NCBI RefSeq assembly: GCF_002127325.2
Contig: NC_035438.2
Location: 143,305,801-143,369,800, forward strand
From: Helianthus annuus
Lineage: Eukaryota; Streptophyta; Magnoliopsida; Asterales; Asteraceae
DNA length: 64,000 nucleotides
Direction of reading: 5' to 3'
Under the pieces are notes generated by a model. The model was not told the origin of the DNA. It did not search any database and saw nothing but the letters and a program-made list of their open reading frames with translations. Of the stretch, positions 11,723-23,532 are shown piece by piece. The position numbers were made by a program, and so were the translations under genes. Numbering within the stretch: the first letter of the stretch is position 1; the number at the start of each line of letters is the position of its first letter.

Positions 11723-12175
11723 AATCGCACAACAAGTCGGTCGCACAAGACTTCTTGGTCGTACAAGAAGTCCAATCACACAAGACGTTGTCAACCGCAC
11801 AAGGTTGCGGAATCGCACAAGTTATCTTGTTGTTCACTGTTGAACTTATCATGTTGATCGGGCCTTTAAGCCCAAGACCCCACTCGCACAAGGTGACATC
11901 AGACGCGCAAGGCATCCTCGGTCGCACAAGTGATGATGTTGCTTAATTATTGGGCCTTAAAGCCCAAATCAACGACCGCACAACCCATCCGGATGTTACA
12001 AAGTTACCCGGATCGCACAAGTCACTCATACACTATTTGGACTGTTTTGTTATTGGGTCACTTATGTTTCTATTTGGGCCGAACTGACTATCGGATTGTT
12101 TATGTCATTGGGCCGGGCAGTAGGCTGATTGCACAACCCATTGTGGATCGCACAAGGGGTGCGGATCGCACAATA
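11723..12175 (+). repeat. TCGCACAAG word array in G2 LTR
   Basis: About 18 copies of (T/A/C)CGCACAA(G/C) at irregular spacing, interleaved with TTGGGCC(T/G) words. Also at 18780-19230 in the 3' LTR. Confidence 0.85.
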
Positions 12176-12423
12176 GGTTGGGCCACCTATATATTGGGCT
12201 TCATTTTTGGGCTTGTATAAGTGTTTGCATGATGTGAAACTTATTGTCAATATGTGATACGTGTTTTTGCCATGAGTTATGCGTGTTCGTAACGTGTTAA
12301 CTTATCTGATACATACGTGCATTGCTTGAGTCAAAACCTAACTTGTATAATAACCATGATAGGACGTGGTTGACCACTTACCCGCTTACCTGTACTTTCT
12401 GTGTATCTGCCGAGCAACCCAAG

Positions 12424-13011
12424 GTGAGTTCACACAGCCAAGGCATGGGATTCCCGGGTTGGGAATTGGGTTGGAATGTTTGATATGGAATGATTACTCG
12501 TACTTACGCAATCACTAGACTATAGACCATCGTCCTCAGGATAGTCAGGACACTTACGTAAAACCTACGTAAACTAGTATCTACCATTGTCTCCCGGGTC
12601 GGGAGGACACTTACGTAAATCCTACGTAACCTAATACCCACAACTGTCTTCCGGGTCGGAAGGACACTTACGTAAATCCTACGTAAACCCCACGCGTACC
12701 ACTGTCCTCGGGGAAGGGCACTCACGTAAATCCTACGTGACCTTGTACGTATTCCTGTTCTCGGTTTAAGAAGAACACATGGTTGCGAATAGTCTAGTAA
12801 GTACCATAATGGGAAACCCCCATTAGAAAAGATAAACGTGGGAATCCCCAACTAGTAATATATATATATACAAGGCAATGGGAAACCCCCACCATTAGTA
12901 CATACATGCATGGGAAGCCCCCAACTAGATGAACATACTCATTACTATTACGAACTTATTTTCTGTGAACTCGCTCAACTAGTTGTTGATTATCTGCTGC
13001 ATGCCTTGCAG
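12424..13011 (+). other. Putative intron inside G2 LTR
   Basis: Donor CCAAG/GTGAGTTC and acceptor CATGCCTTGCAG, as in G1, with CTCGCTCAACTAGTTGTTGA before the acceptor. The body is mostly unlike that of G1, so the ends are conserved more than the middle. Confidence 0.5.
12520..12775 (+). repeat. Tandem repeat with ACTTACGTAAA...CTACGTAA, about 60 bp
   Basis: Four to five units, each with GTC(C/T)(T/C)C..GG, then AGGACACTTACGTAAA and CCTACGTAA. TACGTA is itself palindromic. Repeated at 19577-19832. Confidence 0.85.
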
Positions 13012-13298
13012 GACCTTAGGTACTTATGGAGCTTGCACAAGGAGGAGCAGGTCGTTGTGGGCAAAGGATCGTAAAGGCTTATTAAACAATTATGACGTTT
13101 CAAACATTAATACATATGTTGGGTTTTACATTAATGCTTCCGCTACACTTAATTATGTTGGTTTGATAAACACCTTTCGTATTGATGGATAATTATTACT
13201 ATTTATTACGTGTTCAATATGATTGGTGGCTTGATCCTGGTCATGTCACGCCTCCAAGCGGTGGTACTCCGCGTGTGGACTTTGGGGGTGTGAAAGAT

Positions 13299-13311
13299 TG
13301 GTATCAGAGCC
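13299..13311 (+). other. G2 primer-binding site
   Basis: TGGTATCAGAGCC, three bases after the LTR, initiator-Met type. Confidence 0.92.
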
Positions 13312-13606
13312 ATTGGTTATAGAGAACTCGGTTTTAATATGGGAAACGTTTTATTAAAACCAGACTATAACCAGAACAGTGCTCTCAACGATCCACAACG
13401 ACGCTTCGCTCCACGTGCAAGACTCGACATCCTAGGTAATAAGGTTTATGTTTATTACCTGCATGCTAGAACTATATAGAACTTTGCTCGTAGTACACTT
13501 AGATACACATGACACCATTACATGAGAATACCTACGTGCTTACACTTTTCTGTCAACGCCCTACTCGCGAACCATTCTTACTTACACTACCTTTACTATA
13601 AAGATC

Positions 13607-14705
13607 ATGTCCAGACGTGTTAACATGACTCAAGCCCAGTTGACGGCTCTCATTAACGAACAAGTTGCTGCGGCGCTTGCAGCCGCACAAGCAGGAGGTA
13701 TACCCTGCTATTCCAAACCTGTCCTAGGATGTTAGACCCTACTCTCGTGACCCAACTCTCGCGCTTAACCTTGACCTATCTTCCTCGCGCAACGGGTCAG
13801 AACGCACAGCAACCTGTCTGCACATTCAAGAACTTCATGGACTGTCGTCCAAGCACATTCAGTGGCACAGAAGGAGCAGTGGGACTACTCCATTGGTTTG
13901 GGAAGCTCGAGTCAGTATTCGAGATGTGCGAATGCCCTGAGGCTCGCAGGGTCAAGTATGCCACTGGCACGTTAGAAGGGATTGCGCTCACCTGGTGGAA
14001 CGCGCAAGTACAGATCTTAGGGTTGGCAGCTGCTAACGCCACCCCCTGGAACGAATTCAAAGAACGCATTAAAAGGGAATACTGCACGCGTGATGACATC
14101 CACAAGTTGGAAGTGGAGCTTTACCATTTGAAAATGACGGGGTCAGAAGTAGAAGCTCATACGAAACGGTCGAACGAACTGGCCATCCTGTGTCCAACCA
14201 TGGTGGACCCTCCAAGCAAGCGTATCGAATTGTACCTCAAGGGTCTAGCCTCAGAGGTTCAGAGCCATGCTGCATCGGCTAACCTCGATAATAACCAAGA
14301 CATTCAGCGTCTTGCTCATCACCTCACGGATCAAGCAGTGGAACAGAACAGGCTGCCTAGTTGTATCAGCGCTATTACTACCGCTATCACTTCTGCTACT
14401 CCCGCTACTACTAGTGACAACAAGCGGAAGTGGGATGGGTATTCCAGCAAGGGTTCCGCTACCGTTCAGTCTCAAGCACAGCAGCAGCGCAAGAATAGTA
14501 ATCACCAGAGCCGAGTCAGCCAACTTCTGGTGATTTGGGGCGGGGTGGATATCGGGGAATTCACCCAATGTGTAACCAATGCAACAGACACCACGGTGGT
14601 TAGTGCAATGAGGGACGTTGCCAGAGGTGTCTCAATATGGGCCATGAAACTAAGGATTCAGGAGCCCACGGCCTGCAAATCAGAATCTCCAGCAGCAACA
14701 GCAAG
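13607..14705 (+). pseudogene. G2 gag (frameshifted, 3' part deleted)
   Basis: ATG at 13607 (MSRRVNMTQAQLTALINEQV) begins a 91-nt first part, followed by a 98-bp intron-like block at 13698-13795. The main Gag core is open from about 13796 to 14510 (LEGIALTWWNAQVQILG). The frame shifts near 14510, and the remaining zinc knuckle (KMGHETKD, about 14630-14660) is in another frame. At about 14690-14706 the sequence jumps from the linker after the first knuckle straight to the protease-RT linker ([10 protein letters not shown] equivalent). Relative to G1 about 520 bp is missing, taking the second knuckle and the whole protease. Confidence 0.87.
13698..13795 (+). other. Putative ancestral gag intron in G2
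   Basis: 98 bp, GTATACC...CAACGG, at the same codon and phase as the 99-bp block of G1. It contains a stop in the gag frame, so gag can only be read through if it is removed. Confidence 0.4.
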
Positions 14706-16462
14706 CAGAAATCCTATGCAAAGAAAAGATTGTTCGTATTCTCCGTTCTGGTCAAGAACCTCTCGAAGTTCAAGGCGACAAGAGTGGTGCCGTGGTTGGC
14801 ATCATCTCTTTCTTGGAGGCTCAGAAGTGTCTGCGGAAGGGTCACACCGCAATCTTGGCACTCGTTTCAGATGCATCAGTGAAGGAAAAGAAACTGGAGG
14901 ATATTCCAGTTGTACGCGACTACCCTCAGGTGTTTCCTGAAGATTTACCTGGATTACCGCTTCATCGTCAGGTCGAATTTCAAATCGAGCTCGCTCCAGG
15001 AGCAGCACCCATAGCTCGCGCACCATATCGTCTAGCTCCATCAGAATTGGAAGAATTGTCAAAGCAGCTACAAGAGCTCTTGGAAAAGGGCTTCATTCGT
15101 CCAAGCTCTTCGCCTTGGGGAGCTCCAGTACTTTTCGTGAAAAAGAAGGACGGTACCTTCAGGATGTGTATAGACTACAGGGAACTGAACAAGGTGACGG
15201 TGAAGAACCGTTATCCTCTTCCACGCATAGACGACTTATTCGACCAGTTGCAAGGGTCGTGCTACTATTCGAAGATAGACCTGAGGTCAGGTTATCATCA
15301 GCTGAGAGTCCGGGAGGAGGACGTCTCCAAAACTGCATTCAGAACTCGCTACGGCCACTACGAGTTTCTTGTCATGCCGTTCGGGTTAACGAATGCACCT
15401 GCCGTATTTATGGACCTTATGAACAGGGTGTGCAAACCCTATCTTGACAAGTTCGCCATTGTCTTCATCGACGACATCCTAATCTACTCCAAGAGTCAGG
15501 AGGAACACGAGCAGCACCTACGCCTTATTTTGGAACTCCTACGGAAGGAACAGCTGTACGCTAAGTTTTCGAAATGCGACTTCTGGCTTCGTGAAGTCCA
15601 CTTTCTAGGCCACGTAGTGAACAAGGATGGGATTCATGTCGATCCATCCAAAGTAGATTCGATCAGAAACTGGCCTGCACCACGTACGCCAACGGAAATA
15701 CGCCAATTCTTGGGTTTGGCGGGTTACTACAGACGGTTTATTAAAGACTTTTCAAGGATCGCTCAGCCGCTCACGCTACTGACACAGAAAGGTGTCACCT
15801 ATCGCTGGGGAGAGCCCCAGGAGACTGCTTTTCAGCACCTAAAGGATAAACTTTGCAGTGCACCTATTCTCTCATTGCCAGAGGGCACGGACGATTTCGT
15901 AGTATACTGTGATGCGTCCATCCAGGGTCTTGGATGTGTATTGATGCAACGGGATAAGGTTATTGCTTACGCTTCACGTCAACTCAAGGTTCACGAACGG
16001 AACTACACGACGCACGATTTAGAGCTGGGAGCTGTTGTTTTCGCGCTTAAGATATGGCGACACTACCTGTACGGTACCAGGTGCACAATTTACACCGATC
16101 ACAGGAGTCTCGAGCATATCTTCAGGCAGAAGGAATTGAACATGCGTCAACGACGATGGGTTAAACTACTTAACGACTACGAATGCGCCATCAAGTACCA
16201 TCCAGGCAAAGCCAATGTTGTGGTTGATGCCCTCAGTCGGAAAGACACTTTACCTCGGCGCGTGCGAGCGCTACAGCTTACGATTCAGTCTAGCCTTCCT
16301 GCACAAATACGAGATGCTCAGGCAGATGCATTGAAACCAGAAAATGTCAGGGCTGAAGCCCTACGTGGCTCAAGGCAACGACTAGAACAGAAGGCAGATG
16401 GCGCCTACTATGTAACGGGGCGTATTTGGGTCCCATTTATGGCGGTCTACGCGAGCTGGTAA
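14706..16462 (+). pseudogene. G2 pol: RT and RNase H
   Basis: Open from 14792 to 16462. It contains the RT blocks [20 protein letters not shown] and [19 protein letters not shown], the catalytic [11 protein letters not shown], and [19 protein letters not shown] of the connection. RNase H acidic residues are seen in [34 protein letters not shown] and [10 protein letters not shown]. It ends out of frame at 16462 because one base is missing near 16432; the integrase continues in the next frame. The protease normally upstream is deleted, so the polyprotein could not process itself. All RT and RNase H catalytic residues appear intact. Confidence 0.92.
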
Positions 16463-17820
16463 TGGATGAAGCTCACAAGTCCCGCTACTCGGTACATCCA
16501 GGGTCGGATAAAATGTACCACGACATCAGGACTACTTATTGGTGGCCTAGTATGAAAGCTCACATCGCTACCTATGTCAGCAAGTGCTTGACCTGTGCGA
16601 GAGTCAAGGTTGAATACCAGAAACCAGCGGGCCTACTTCAACAACCTAAGATACCGCAATGGAAATGGGAAGAAATTTCCATGGATTTTGTTACAGGCTT
16701 ACCTAGATCCCAGCGGGGGAATGATACCATATGGGTGATCGTGGATCGACTCACCAAGTCTGCACACTTCCTAGCTATAAAGGAAACGGATAAGTTCTCC
16801 ACCCTCGCAGACGTCTATCTCAAAGAAGTTGTTTCGAGGCACGGAGTGCCCACCTCCATCATTTCGGATCGAGATGCACGATTCACATCAGAACTATGGC
16901 AAGCGATGCACAAATCTTTCGGCTCACAGTTAGACATGAGCACAACATATCATCCTCAGACGGATGGGCAGTCTGAGCGAACGATTCAAACACTTGAAGA
17001 CATGCTTAGGGCATGCGTTATTGATTTCGACAACGGCTGGGAAAAGCATCTCCCTTTGGTGGAGTTCTCGTACAATAACAGTTATCACACCAGCATACAA
17101 GCCGCTCCATTCGAGGCATTGTACGGACGTAAATGCCGGTCACCTCTCTGTTGGGCAGAGGTGGGGGATAGCCAGATTACGGGTCCAGAGATTGTAGTGG
17201 ACGCCACAGAAAAGATTGCACAAATTCGACAACGCATGGCGGCAGCACGTGACCGTCAGAAAGCCTACGCGGACAAGCGTAGAAAGCCTTTGGAATTTCA
17301 GGTCGGGGACCAGGTTTTACTTAAAGTCTCACCCTGGAAGGGTGTGGTACGTTTTGGCAAACGGGGCAAACTAAATCCGCGGTATGTCGGACCGTTCGAG
17401 ATCACTGAGAAAATAGGCAAGGTGGCCTACAAGCTAAACCTACCAGCTGAGCTCGGTGCAGTTCACAATGTCTTTCACGTGTCAAATCTGAAGAAGTGCC
17501 TGTCAGATGAGACCCTCATAGTTCCTTTGAAGGAGCTCACCATTGACGAGCGGTTGCAGTTCGTCGAGGAGCCAGTTGAAATCACGGACCGGGATGTTAA
17601 GGTCCTCAAACACAAGAGAATCCCTCTTGTTCGAGTTCGTTGGAACTCCAAACGTGGCCCAGAGTACACCTGGGAACGCGAAGACACGATGACAGAAAAG
17701 TACCCCCATTTATTCGGAACCAATGCAACCACTACTGAGGTTGAAGCTACTACTGCGGAATTTCGGGACGAAATTCCAGATCAACGGGGGGAGGATGTGA
17801 CACCCCAGGAAAACCAGTGA
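16426..17820 (+). CDS. G2 pol: integrase with chromodomain
   Basis: 464 codons read from the ATG at 16426, which lies in the frameshifted overlap and is not a natural start. The zinc-binding HHCC domain is at residues about 16-65 ([20 protein letters not shown]...CLTCARVK). The DDE core follows: [22 protein letters not shown] and [17 protein letters not shown]. The C-terminal part has the [19 protein letters not shown] segment and a chromodomain-like end ([18 protein letters not shown]), diagnostic of chromoviruses, which target heterochromatin. The frame ends with TGA at 17818-17820, past a palindrome TTTCGGGACGAAA. Confidence 0.9.
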   Translation: MGPIYGGLRELVMDEAHKSRYSVHPGSDKMYHDIRTTYWWPSMKAHIATYVSKCLTCARVKVEYQKPAGLLQQPKIPQWKWEEISMDFVTGLPRSQRGNDTIWVIVDRLTKSAHFLAIKETDKFSTLADVYLKEVVSRHGVPTSIISDRDARFTSELWQAMHKSFGSQLDMSTTYHPQTDGQSERTIQTLEDMLRACVIDFDNGWEKHLPLVEFSYNNSYHTSIQAAPFEALYGRKCRSPLCWAEVGDSQITGPEIVVDATEKIAQIRQRMAAARDRQKAYADKRRKPLEFQVGDQVLLKVSPWKGVVRFGKRGKLNPRYVGPFEITEKIGKVAYKLNLPAELGAVHNVFHVSNLKKCLSDETLIVPLKELTIDERLQFVEEPVEITDRDVKVLKHKRIPLVRVRWNSKRGPEYTWEREDTMTEKYPHLFGTNATTTEVEATTAEFRDEIPDQRGEDVTPQENQ

Positions 17821-17896
17821 ACGATACAACTTACCTAGCTTCTTCAGTGAGTGCGTACCAAATTTCGGGACGAAATTTCTATTTAGTTGGGGATAA
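17758..17896 (+). other. G2 3' end: doubled TTTCGGGACGAAA palindrome and polypurine tract
   Basis: GAATTTCGGGACGAAATTC occurs inside the end of pol (about 17758-17776), and AAATTTCGGGACGAAATTT again at about 17860-17878. A polypurine-like GTTGGGGATAA lies directly before the 3' LTR at 17897. G1 and E4 have the same palindrome at the equivalent place. Confidence 0.85.
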
Positions 17897-20352
17897 TGTG
17901 ACAACTCGTATTTCGGACCTACTTTGATGTGATGTATGTACGCGATATGTGACTTATGAACTTGTATGATTAATTGAATGTATGATTGCATGCTTTGTGT
18001 TGTGTATTGTGTGTATGTATTTAATGACTCGAACCGCGCAACACCGCACGATCGCACAAACCCATTTAGGACTACACATTACATTCGGATCAATGGGTAG
18101 CCGAGTTGGGCTCGGCCCACTTCCCTTTCACGCAAACAAACACCCTTAGGGGGCTGTTCTCTCAATTGTTACAACACATAACACACACAAGTTCACAAAA
18201 CCCTAGCTCCTCTCTCTCTCCCTCTCGCTCAAACTTGCGGCAACCCGATCCTCCATCCCGAAGACCTTCTTGTTCGTGGTTTGGATCACCTGTTTCTAAT
18301 CAGTTAGTGTGTTTGATTGATGATATTATACTACGTTATTACTGTTTCGCTATGTGTTTGAACTAGGGTGCTATGCTAGTAATATTGATTGATGATAAGT
18401 ACTTGATTCATACGAATTGATGCTATACAAGGGATTGTATGATTTTATGATATAATCGGGTTTAGCGCATAGTTATCAATCGGCTGCTATGTTTAATAAT
18501 CATGGTCAATGTGAAAGTTTACAAATCTTGTGGCTCGAGTTGAATGATTATAATGGTTGTTCATGTATGGTTAGGTTAGGGTTCTTGATAAAACATTTGA
18601 ATTATGCATGATTGATCGATTTTGTGTGATCAGATTTGTTAGAATGGTGTGATTGATTTTGTTAATTAGTTTGGTAAACTTGGAATCTATGGAATGAATG
18701 TAACTGTTAATTGATTGTAACAAAATTGGAAACTATTAATGTGTAACCAACTTGCATATAATCCGGGTATATTAGAACTAATCGCACAACAAGTCGGTCG
18801 CACAAGACTTCTTGGTCGTCCAAGAAGTCCAATCACACAAGACGTTGTCAACCGCACAAGGTTGCGGAATCGCACAAGTTATCTTGTTGTTCACTGTTGA
18901 ACTTATCATGTTGATCGGGCCTTTAAGCCCAAGACCCCACTCGCACAAGGTGACATCAGACGCACAAGGCATCCTTGGTCGCACAAGTGATGATGTTGCT
19001 TAATTATTGGGCCTTAAAGCCCAAATCAACGACCGCACAACCCATCCGGATGTTACAAAGTTACCCGGATCGCACAAGTCACTCATACACTATTTGGACT
19101 GTTTTGTTATTGGGTCACTTATGTTTCTATTTGGGCCGAACCGACTATCGGATTGTTTATGTCATTGGGCCAGGCAGTAGGCTGATCGCACAACCCATTG
19201 TGGATCGCACAAGGGGTGCGGATCGCACAATAGGTTGGGCCACCTATATATTGGGCTTCATTTTTGGGCTTGTATAAGTGTTTGCATGATGTGAAACTTA
19301 TTGTCAATATGTGATACGTGTTTTTGCCATGAGTTATGCGTGTTCGTAACGTGTTAACTTATCTGATACATACGTGCATTGCTTGAGTCAAAACCTGACT
19401 TGTATAATAACCATGATAGGACGTGGTTGACCACTTACACGCTTACCTGTACTTTCTGTGTATCTGCCGAGCAACCCAAGGTGAGTTCACACAGCCAAGG
19501 CATGGGATTCCCGGGTTGGGAATTGGGTTGGAATGTTTGATATGGAATGATTACTCGTACTTACGCAATCACTAGACTATAGACCATCGTCCTCAGGATA
19601 GTCAGGACACTTACGTAAAACCTACGTAAACTAGTATCTACCATTGTCTCCCGGGTCGGGAGGACACTTACGTAAATCCTACGTAACCTAATACCCACAA
19701 CTGTCTTCCGGGTCGGAAGGACACTTACGTAAATCCTACGTAAACCCCACGCGTACCACTGTCCTCGGGGAAGGGCACTCACGTAAATCCTACGTGACCT
19801 TGTACGTATTCCTGTTCTCGGTTTAAGAAGAACACATGGTTGCGAATAGTCTAGTAAGTACCATAATGGGAAACCCCCATTAGAAAAGATAAACGTGGGA
19901 ATCCCCCACTAGTAATATATATATATACAAGGCAATGGGAAACCCCCACCATTAGTACATACATGCATGGGAAGCCCCCAACTAGATGAACATACTCATT
20001 ACTATTACAAACTTACTTTCTGTGAACTCGCTCAACTAGTTGTTGATTATCTGCTGCATGCCTTGCAGGACCTTAGGTACTTATGGAGCTTGCACAAGGA
20101 GGAGCAGGTCGTTGTGGGCAAAGGATCGTAAAGGCTTATTAAACAATTATGACGTTTCAAACATTAATACATATGTTGGGTTTTACATTAATGCTTCCGC
20201 TACACTTAATTATGTTGGTTTGATAAACACCTTTCGTATTGATGGATAATTATTACTATTTATTACGTGTTCAATATGATTGGTGGCTTGATCCTGGTCA
20301 TGTCACGCCTCCAAGCGGTGGTACTCCGCGTGTGGACTTTGGGGGTGTGAAA
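17897..20352 (+). repeat. G2 3' LTR
   Basis: 2456 bp, matching 10851-13295 throughout, with the putative intron at 19481-20068, TCGCACAAG array at 18780-19230 and ACTTACGTAAA tandem at 19577-19832. Followed by TSD TCTTG. Confidence 0.94.
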
Positions 20353-20902
20353 TCTTGGAACTTCTTCGAAAGGAGCAACTGTACGCCAAGTTTTCAAAAT
20401 GCGACTTCTGGCTTCGTGAAGTCCATTTTCTAGGCCATGTGGTAAACAAGGATGGGATTCATGTTGATTCATCCAAGGTAGACTCGATCAGGAACTGGCC
20501 TGCACCGCGTACACCAACGGAAATACGCCAATTCTTGGGTTTGGCGGGTTACTACAGACGGTTCATCAAAGACATCTCAAAGATTGCCCAGCCGCTTACA
20601 CTACTGACACAGAAAGGTGTTACTTATCGCTGGGGTAATACACAGGAAACAACTTTCCAACACTTAAAGGATAGATTATGCAGCGCACCTATTCTTTCAT
20701 TGCCAGAGGGCACAGGCGATTTTGTGGTCTACTGCGACGCGTCGATTCAGGGTCTTGGTTGTGTATTGATGCAAAGGGATAAAGTCATTGCCTAGGCTTC
20801 GCGCCAACTTAAAGTTCACGAACGGAACTATACTACACACGATTTAGAACTTGGAGCTGTTGTTTTCGCGCTTAAGATATGGCGACACTACCTGTACGGT
20901 AC
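20353..20902 (+). pseudogene. G1 pol part 2: RT end and RNase H start
   Basis: Resumes the G1 reading frame exactly after the TSD ([20 protein letters not shown]). It includes the RT connection ([20 protein letters not shown]) and the first RNase H motif [23 protein letters not shown] at 20793-20795 replaces a Tyr codon. The fragment is cut by E3 at GGTAC (20898-20902), within the sequence for WRHYLYGT. Confidence 0.92.
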
Positions 20903-21778
20903 TGAAGGGGTATGGTCCCAGATCTCGCGTCAGCATCGACCGCGAGTGACCATTACCCTTATCAAAACCCCCACCAGCTAACAACCTACTTGTGCCCATG
21001 CGAGAACGCGTCGACACAAGGGTTGAATCCAATCTATCTAGTGATGAAGGAGGACTTACATGGAACATGAGAACGGTAGAGTGATGCGACATAGCATCAC
21101 ATCTGATGTATGAAAACAGAAGTATTCACAGCGATGCGGCCTCGCACCGCGTCCAGTGAACACTTCTATCAATACAAGGAAGCTGGATAACAGCAACAGT
21201 CACCACAGGCGATGATGCGGCCAACACCGCATCTCGCGTATTTCTTGATCACAAGCAAGAGACGCGATAACATCAGATGTTACCGCAGGCAGCGATGCGG
21301 CTAGCACTGCATCCTATACGCTCAACAAGTGGGACTGACACCACAGTGCAAGTGGAACCAATGGCAGTCACCTGTCAGGTCTACGTAAGCGACAGACTGA
21401 CGTGGCGTCGTCTCCCCGGCCGACATGTCTGACACACCTGCAAAGGTGCAGCATGCCGTCAGTCTATCCTTCCACCTCCTCCTTCACTCCTCGGCTATAA
21501 ATACCAACCCCAAACCAGGTTTGAGGTATCTCTTCACAACTCTCTCACTACTACTACTATCTTACTTTGCTTCCCAAGCAAACTACTGATTCTCACGCCG
21601 GAGAGTGGTAACAAGGAGCACCCCCCACCCCATCCTCCTTGTTACGAGTCACGGTTTGTTTCCTTGTCCAGGAGATCAACCTACCGGTGATCCAGTCAGC
21701 GATCCTCGAGAGGAAGGGATTAACCCTTCTTGACGAGACCAGTGTGTTAACCCTGCCCGGTTAACCATTGTTTCATCA
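20903..21778 (+). repeat. E3 5' LTR with hairpin series and TATA box
   Basis: 876 bp. At about 80-bp intervals (near 21083, 21135, 21214, 21295) it has GATGCGG followed within a few bases by a complementary CCGCATC-like word; the clearest is GATGCGGccaacaCCGCATC at 21214-21233. A TATA box TATAAATA is at 21496-21503. Confidence 0.93.
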
Positions 21779-21837
21779 TTGGCGCCCACCGCTACTCTTA
21801 GCACTTTTCCAACCATCTTTTTCCCTCTTTCACGATC
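21779..21837 (+). other. E3 primer-binding site and leader
   Basis: TTGGCGCCCACCGC starts at 21779, directly after the LTR; TGGCGCC is typical of Tat-type primer sites. The tRNA is not determined here. Only about 59 bp precede the gag ATG. Confidence 0.8.
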
Positions 21838-22270
21838 ATGACTGATCACCAAAACAACACTGGGGATAACCAAAATCCCACAAATCTAAGTCCGGTTGGG
21901 GTCAATCCCTCAACATCGCAACCCGGACATGTCGGCACATCAACGCAACGGGGTCCATCCCTAACGTTCGAACACGACTTATCACAATACGCATCTGTGA
22001 TCCCCCGAACATGGACCCCCACGCCTGGTATGACCAACAGGCCACCCTACTGGCCGCAACATACAACCGCGCTTGTGCGGAAGCGCAAATACAAGCTGGG
22101 CCGACCCCAGCACCGCACACCCCTGCCGATCGTATTTTACAATACGCAGGCAGGGCACATTCACGTCCGGCTTCGAGAAGCCGACGTGAAGACCGCGGAT
22201 CATCTTACTGTTCGGTCCACACGATCAACGAGGATGATTCCACATACGGGTCCCACACCAGGGGACCAGT
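21838..22270 (+). pseudogene. E3 gag, 5' fragment
   Basis: ATG at 21838 (MTDHQNNTGDNQNPTNLSPV), a Pro/Thr/Asn-rich N-terminus. The frame shifts near 22010: the expected continuation DPHAWYDQQATLLAATYNRA is in another frame from 22011. Interrupted by E4 at CCAGT (22266-22270); gag resumes at 32202. Confidence 0.85.
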
Positions 22271-23357
22271 TGTGACACCTGTGTCACTGTGACCGTCGAA
22301 CAAATGCCAAACCAATGAAATTTTGTATTTCATACTTGGGAATTTGTGAAAAGATGTGTATCATTTGCACATATCAATTCTTGTTCGATTTCGGGCTTTA
22401 AGTCGTTTTTTGGAAGGTTATACACGATCTGATGCGTAAATATAACCAGTTTAATGCAACAAACACTCCGGAATAGTGACATAGGCTTAACATACCTTAA
22501 ATAACCTTTACATAACTTAGAAATAAGTTTTGGATGCTTTGGTATGCCGAAATCAAGTTTATTCGCTTACAGGGACTATTTGCGTCAACTTGCAAAAGTC
22601 TGCCGTTTCGTAAGGCAACGTATAGTCCGGAACTTGATCATAAGTTAAACATACCATATATAACCTAAACATGGCTTAGAAATAAGCTTTGATAGGTTCG
22701 GTGTGTGAAAACATGCTTATATGATCTTACAGGGACTAAAAGTGTCAAAAACGGCGTAAGTTTGCATTTTCGTGCATATCTTACGTTCTGGACACATCTG
22801 GACATCCAAAATTTTTGTACACACTAAAATATTTTTGTTTTAGTAATCTCCATGCAAAAATTCCATTCGTCGCTTAATTTGGATCGTTTTCGCGTCCGTT
22901 CGAGTTTCGTCGTAAATAACCGAACAACGTGACCGTACGACCAAACGAACCGACATCCGAGATATTTTTGAGCATGTTTTGAGTCCCCTATGCTTTAACT
23001 TCATTTTAGAGCCTTGAAATGAGGTTAACGGGGTTTAAACGCATCGAAAAAGGCTTTAAACACGTGCAGGGACCATTTCTGTCAATTTTGAAACTTTGCT
23101 GAACCTGATACATGCTAGCGTAGCGCGAGCCCTAAGGCCTATGCCCTAGCGCTACGCGAGCGCCTCATCTGGGCAGAAAGTGTGTTTTCAGCATCTGTTT
23201 GCAAATTCAGGGGCTGTTTTGGTAAATTCTTGGTGTGTTGAGCAAGTTTAAGTGTTCTCCAAGGCTTTGCACCTGCTCCTAACACTTGTATGGATGAGAT
23301 TTATTCCTTAATGGCTAAACAAACCACTTGTGATGATCCTAGAGCATCACCACAAGT

Positions 23358-23366
23358 ATAAATAGC
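23358..23366 (+). promoter_or_regulatory. TATA box of E4 LTR promoter
   Basis: TATAAATAG, followed by a CT-rich stretch consistent with a start site some 30 bp downstream. Second copy at 29999-30007 in the 3' LTR. Confidence 0.75.
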
Positions 23367-23532
23367 CCATCCATTTCATTCATTCCTTACTCATTCTTCT
23401 CATTCTTCTCTTCACATCTGCTTTGGAGCTCTCTCTCAAGCATTTGGGACTTTGTCTTCTTGTAGAAAAGATAGCAAGGACCTTAAGTGAGCTTCTTTCA
23501 TTCTTTTTCTTGCTTTTTCCTTATGTAGTGCA

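Larger units (their letters stand above)
10851..13295 (+). repeat. G2 5' LTR
   Basis: 2445 bp, TGTGACAACTCGTATTTCGG...GGGGTGTGAAA. Nearly identical to 17897-20352 by eye, with small differences. A CT-rich, leader-like segment is at 11120-11250 with a possible donor ATCG/GTTAGT at 11255. Confidence 0.94.
10851..20352 (+). mobile_element. G2: Tekay/Del-type chromovirus (layer 3), TSD TCTTG
   Basis: 9502 bp with LTRs 10851-13295 and 17897-20352, inserted into the RT of G1. The TSD TCTTG at 10846-10850 and 20353-20357 joins the G1 frame precisely. Same gene order as G1 and closely related proteins, but the LTR differs except at both ends and in the shared right-hand motifs. It lacks the second zinc knuckle and the protease owing to an internal deletion. 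The LTRs end in TGTGAAA, so the element has TG...AA instead of TG...CA termini. Confidence 0.95.

Noticed and set aside
19561..19782. Repetitive minus-strand frame (RRIYVSVLPT repeats), also 12504-12851
   Set aside because: Produced by the ACTTACGTAAA tandem repeat in the G2 LTR, not by a gene.
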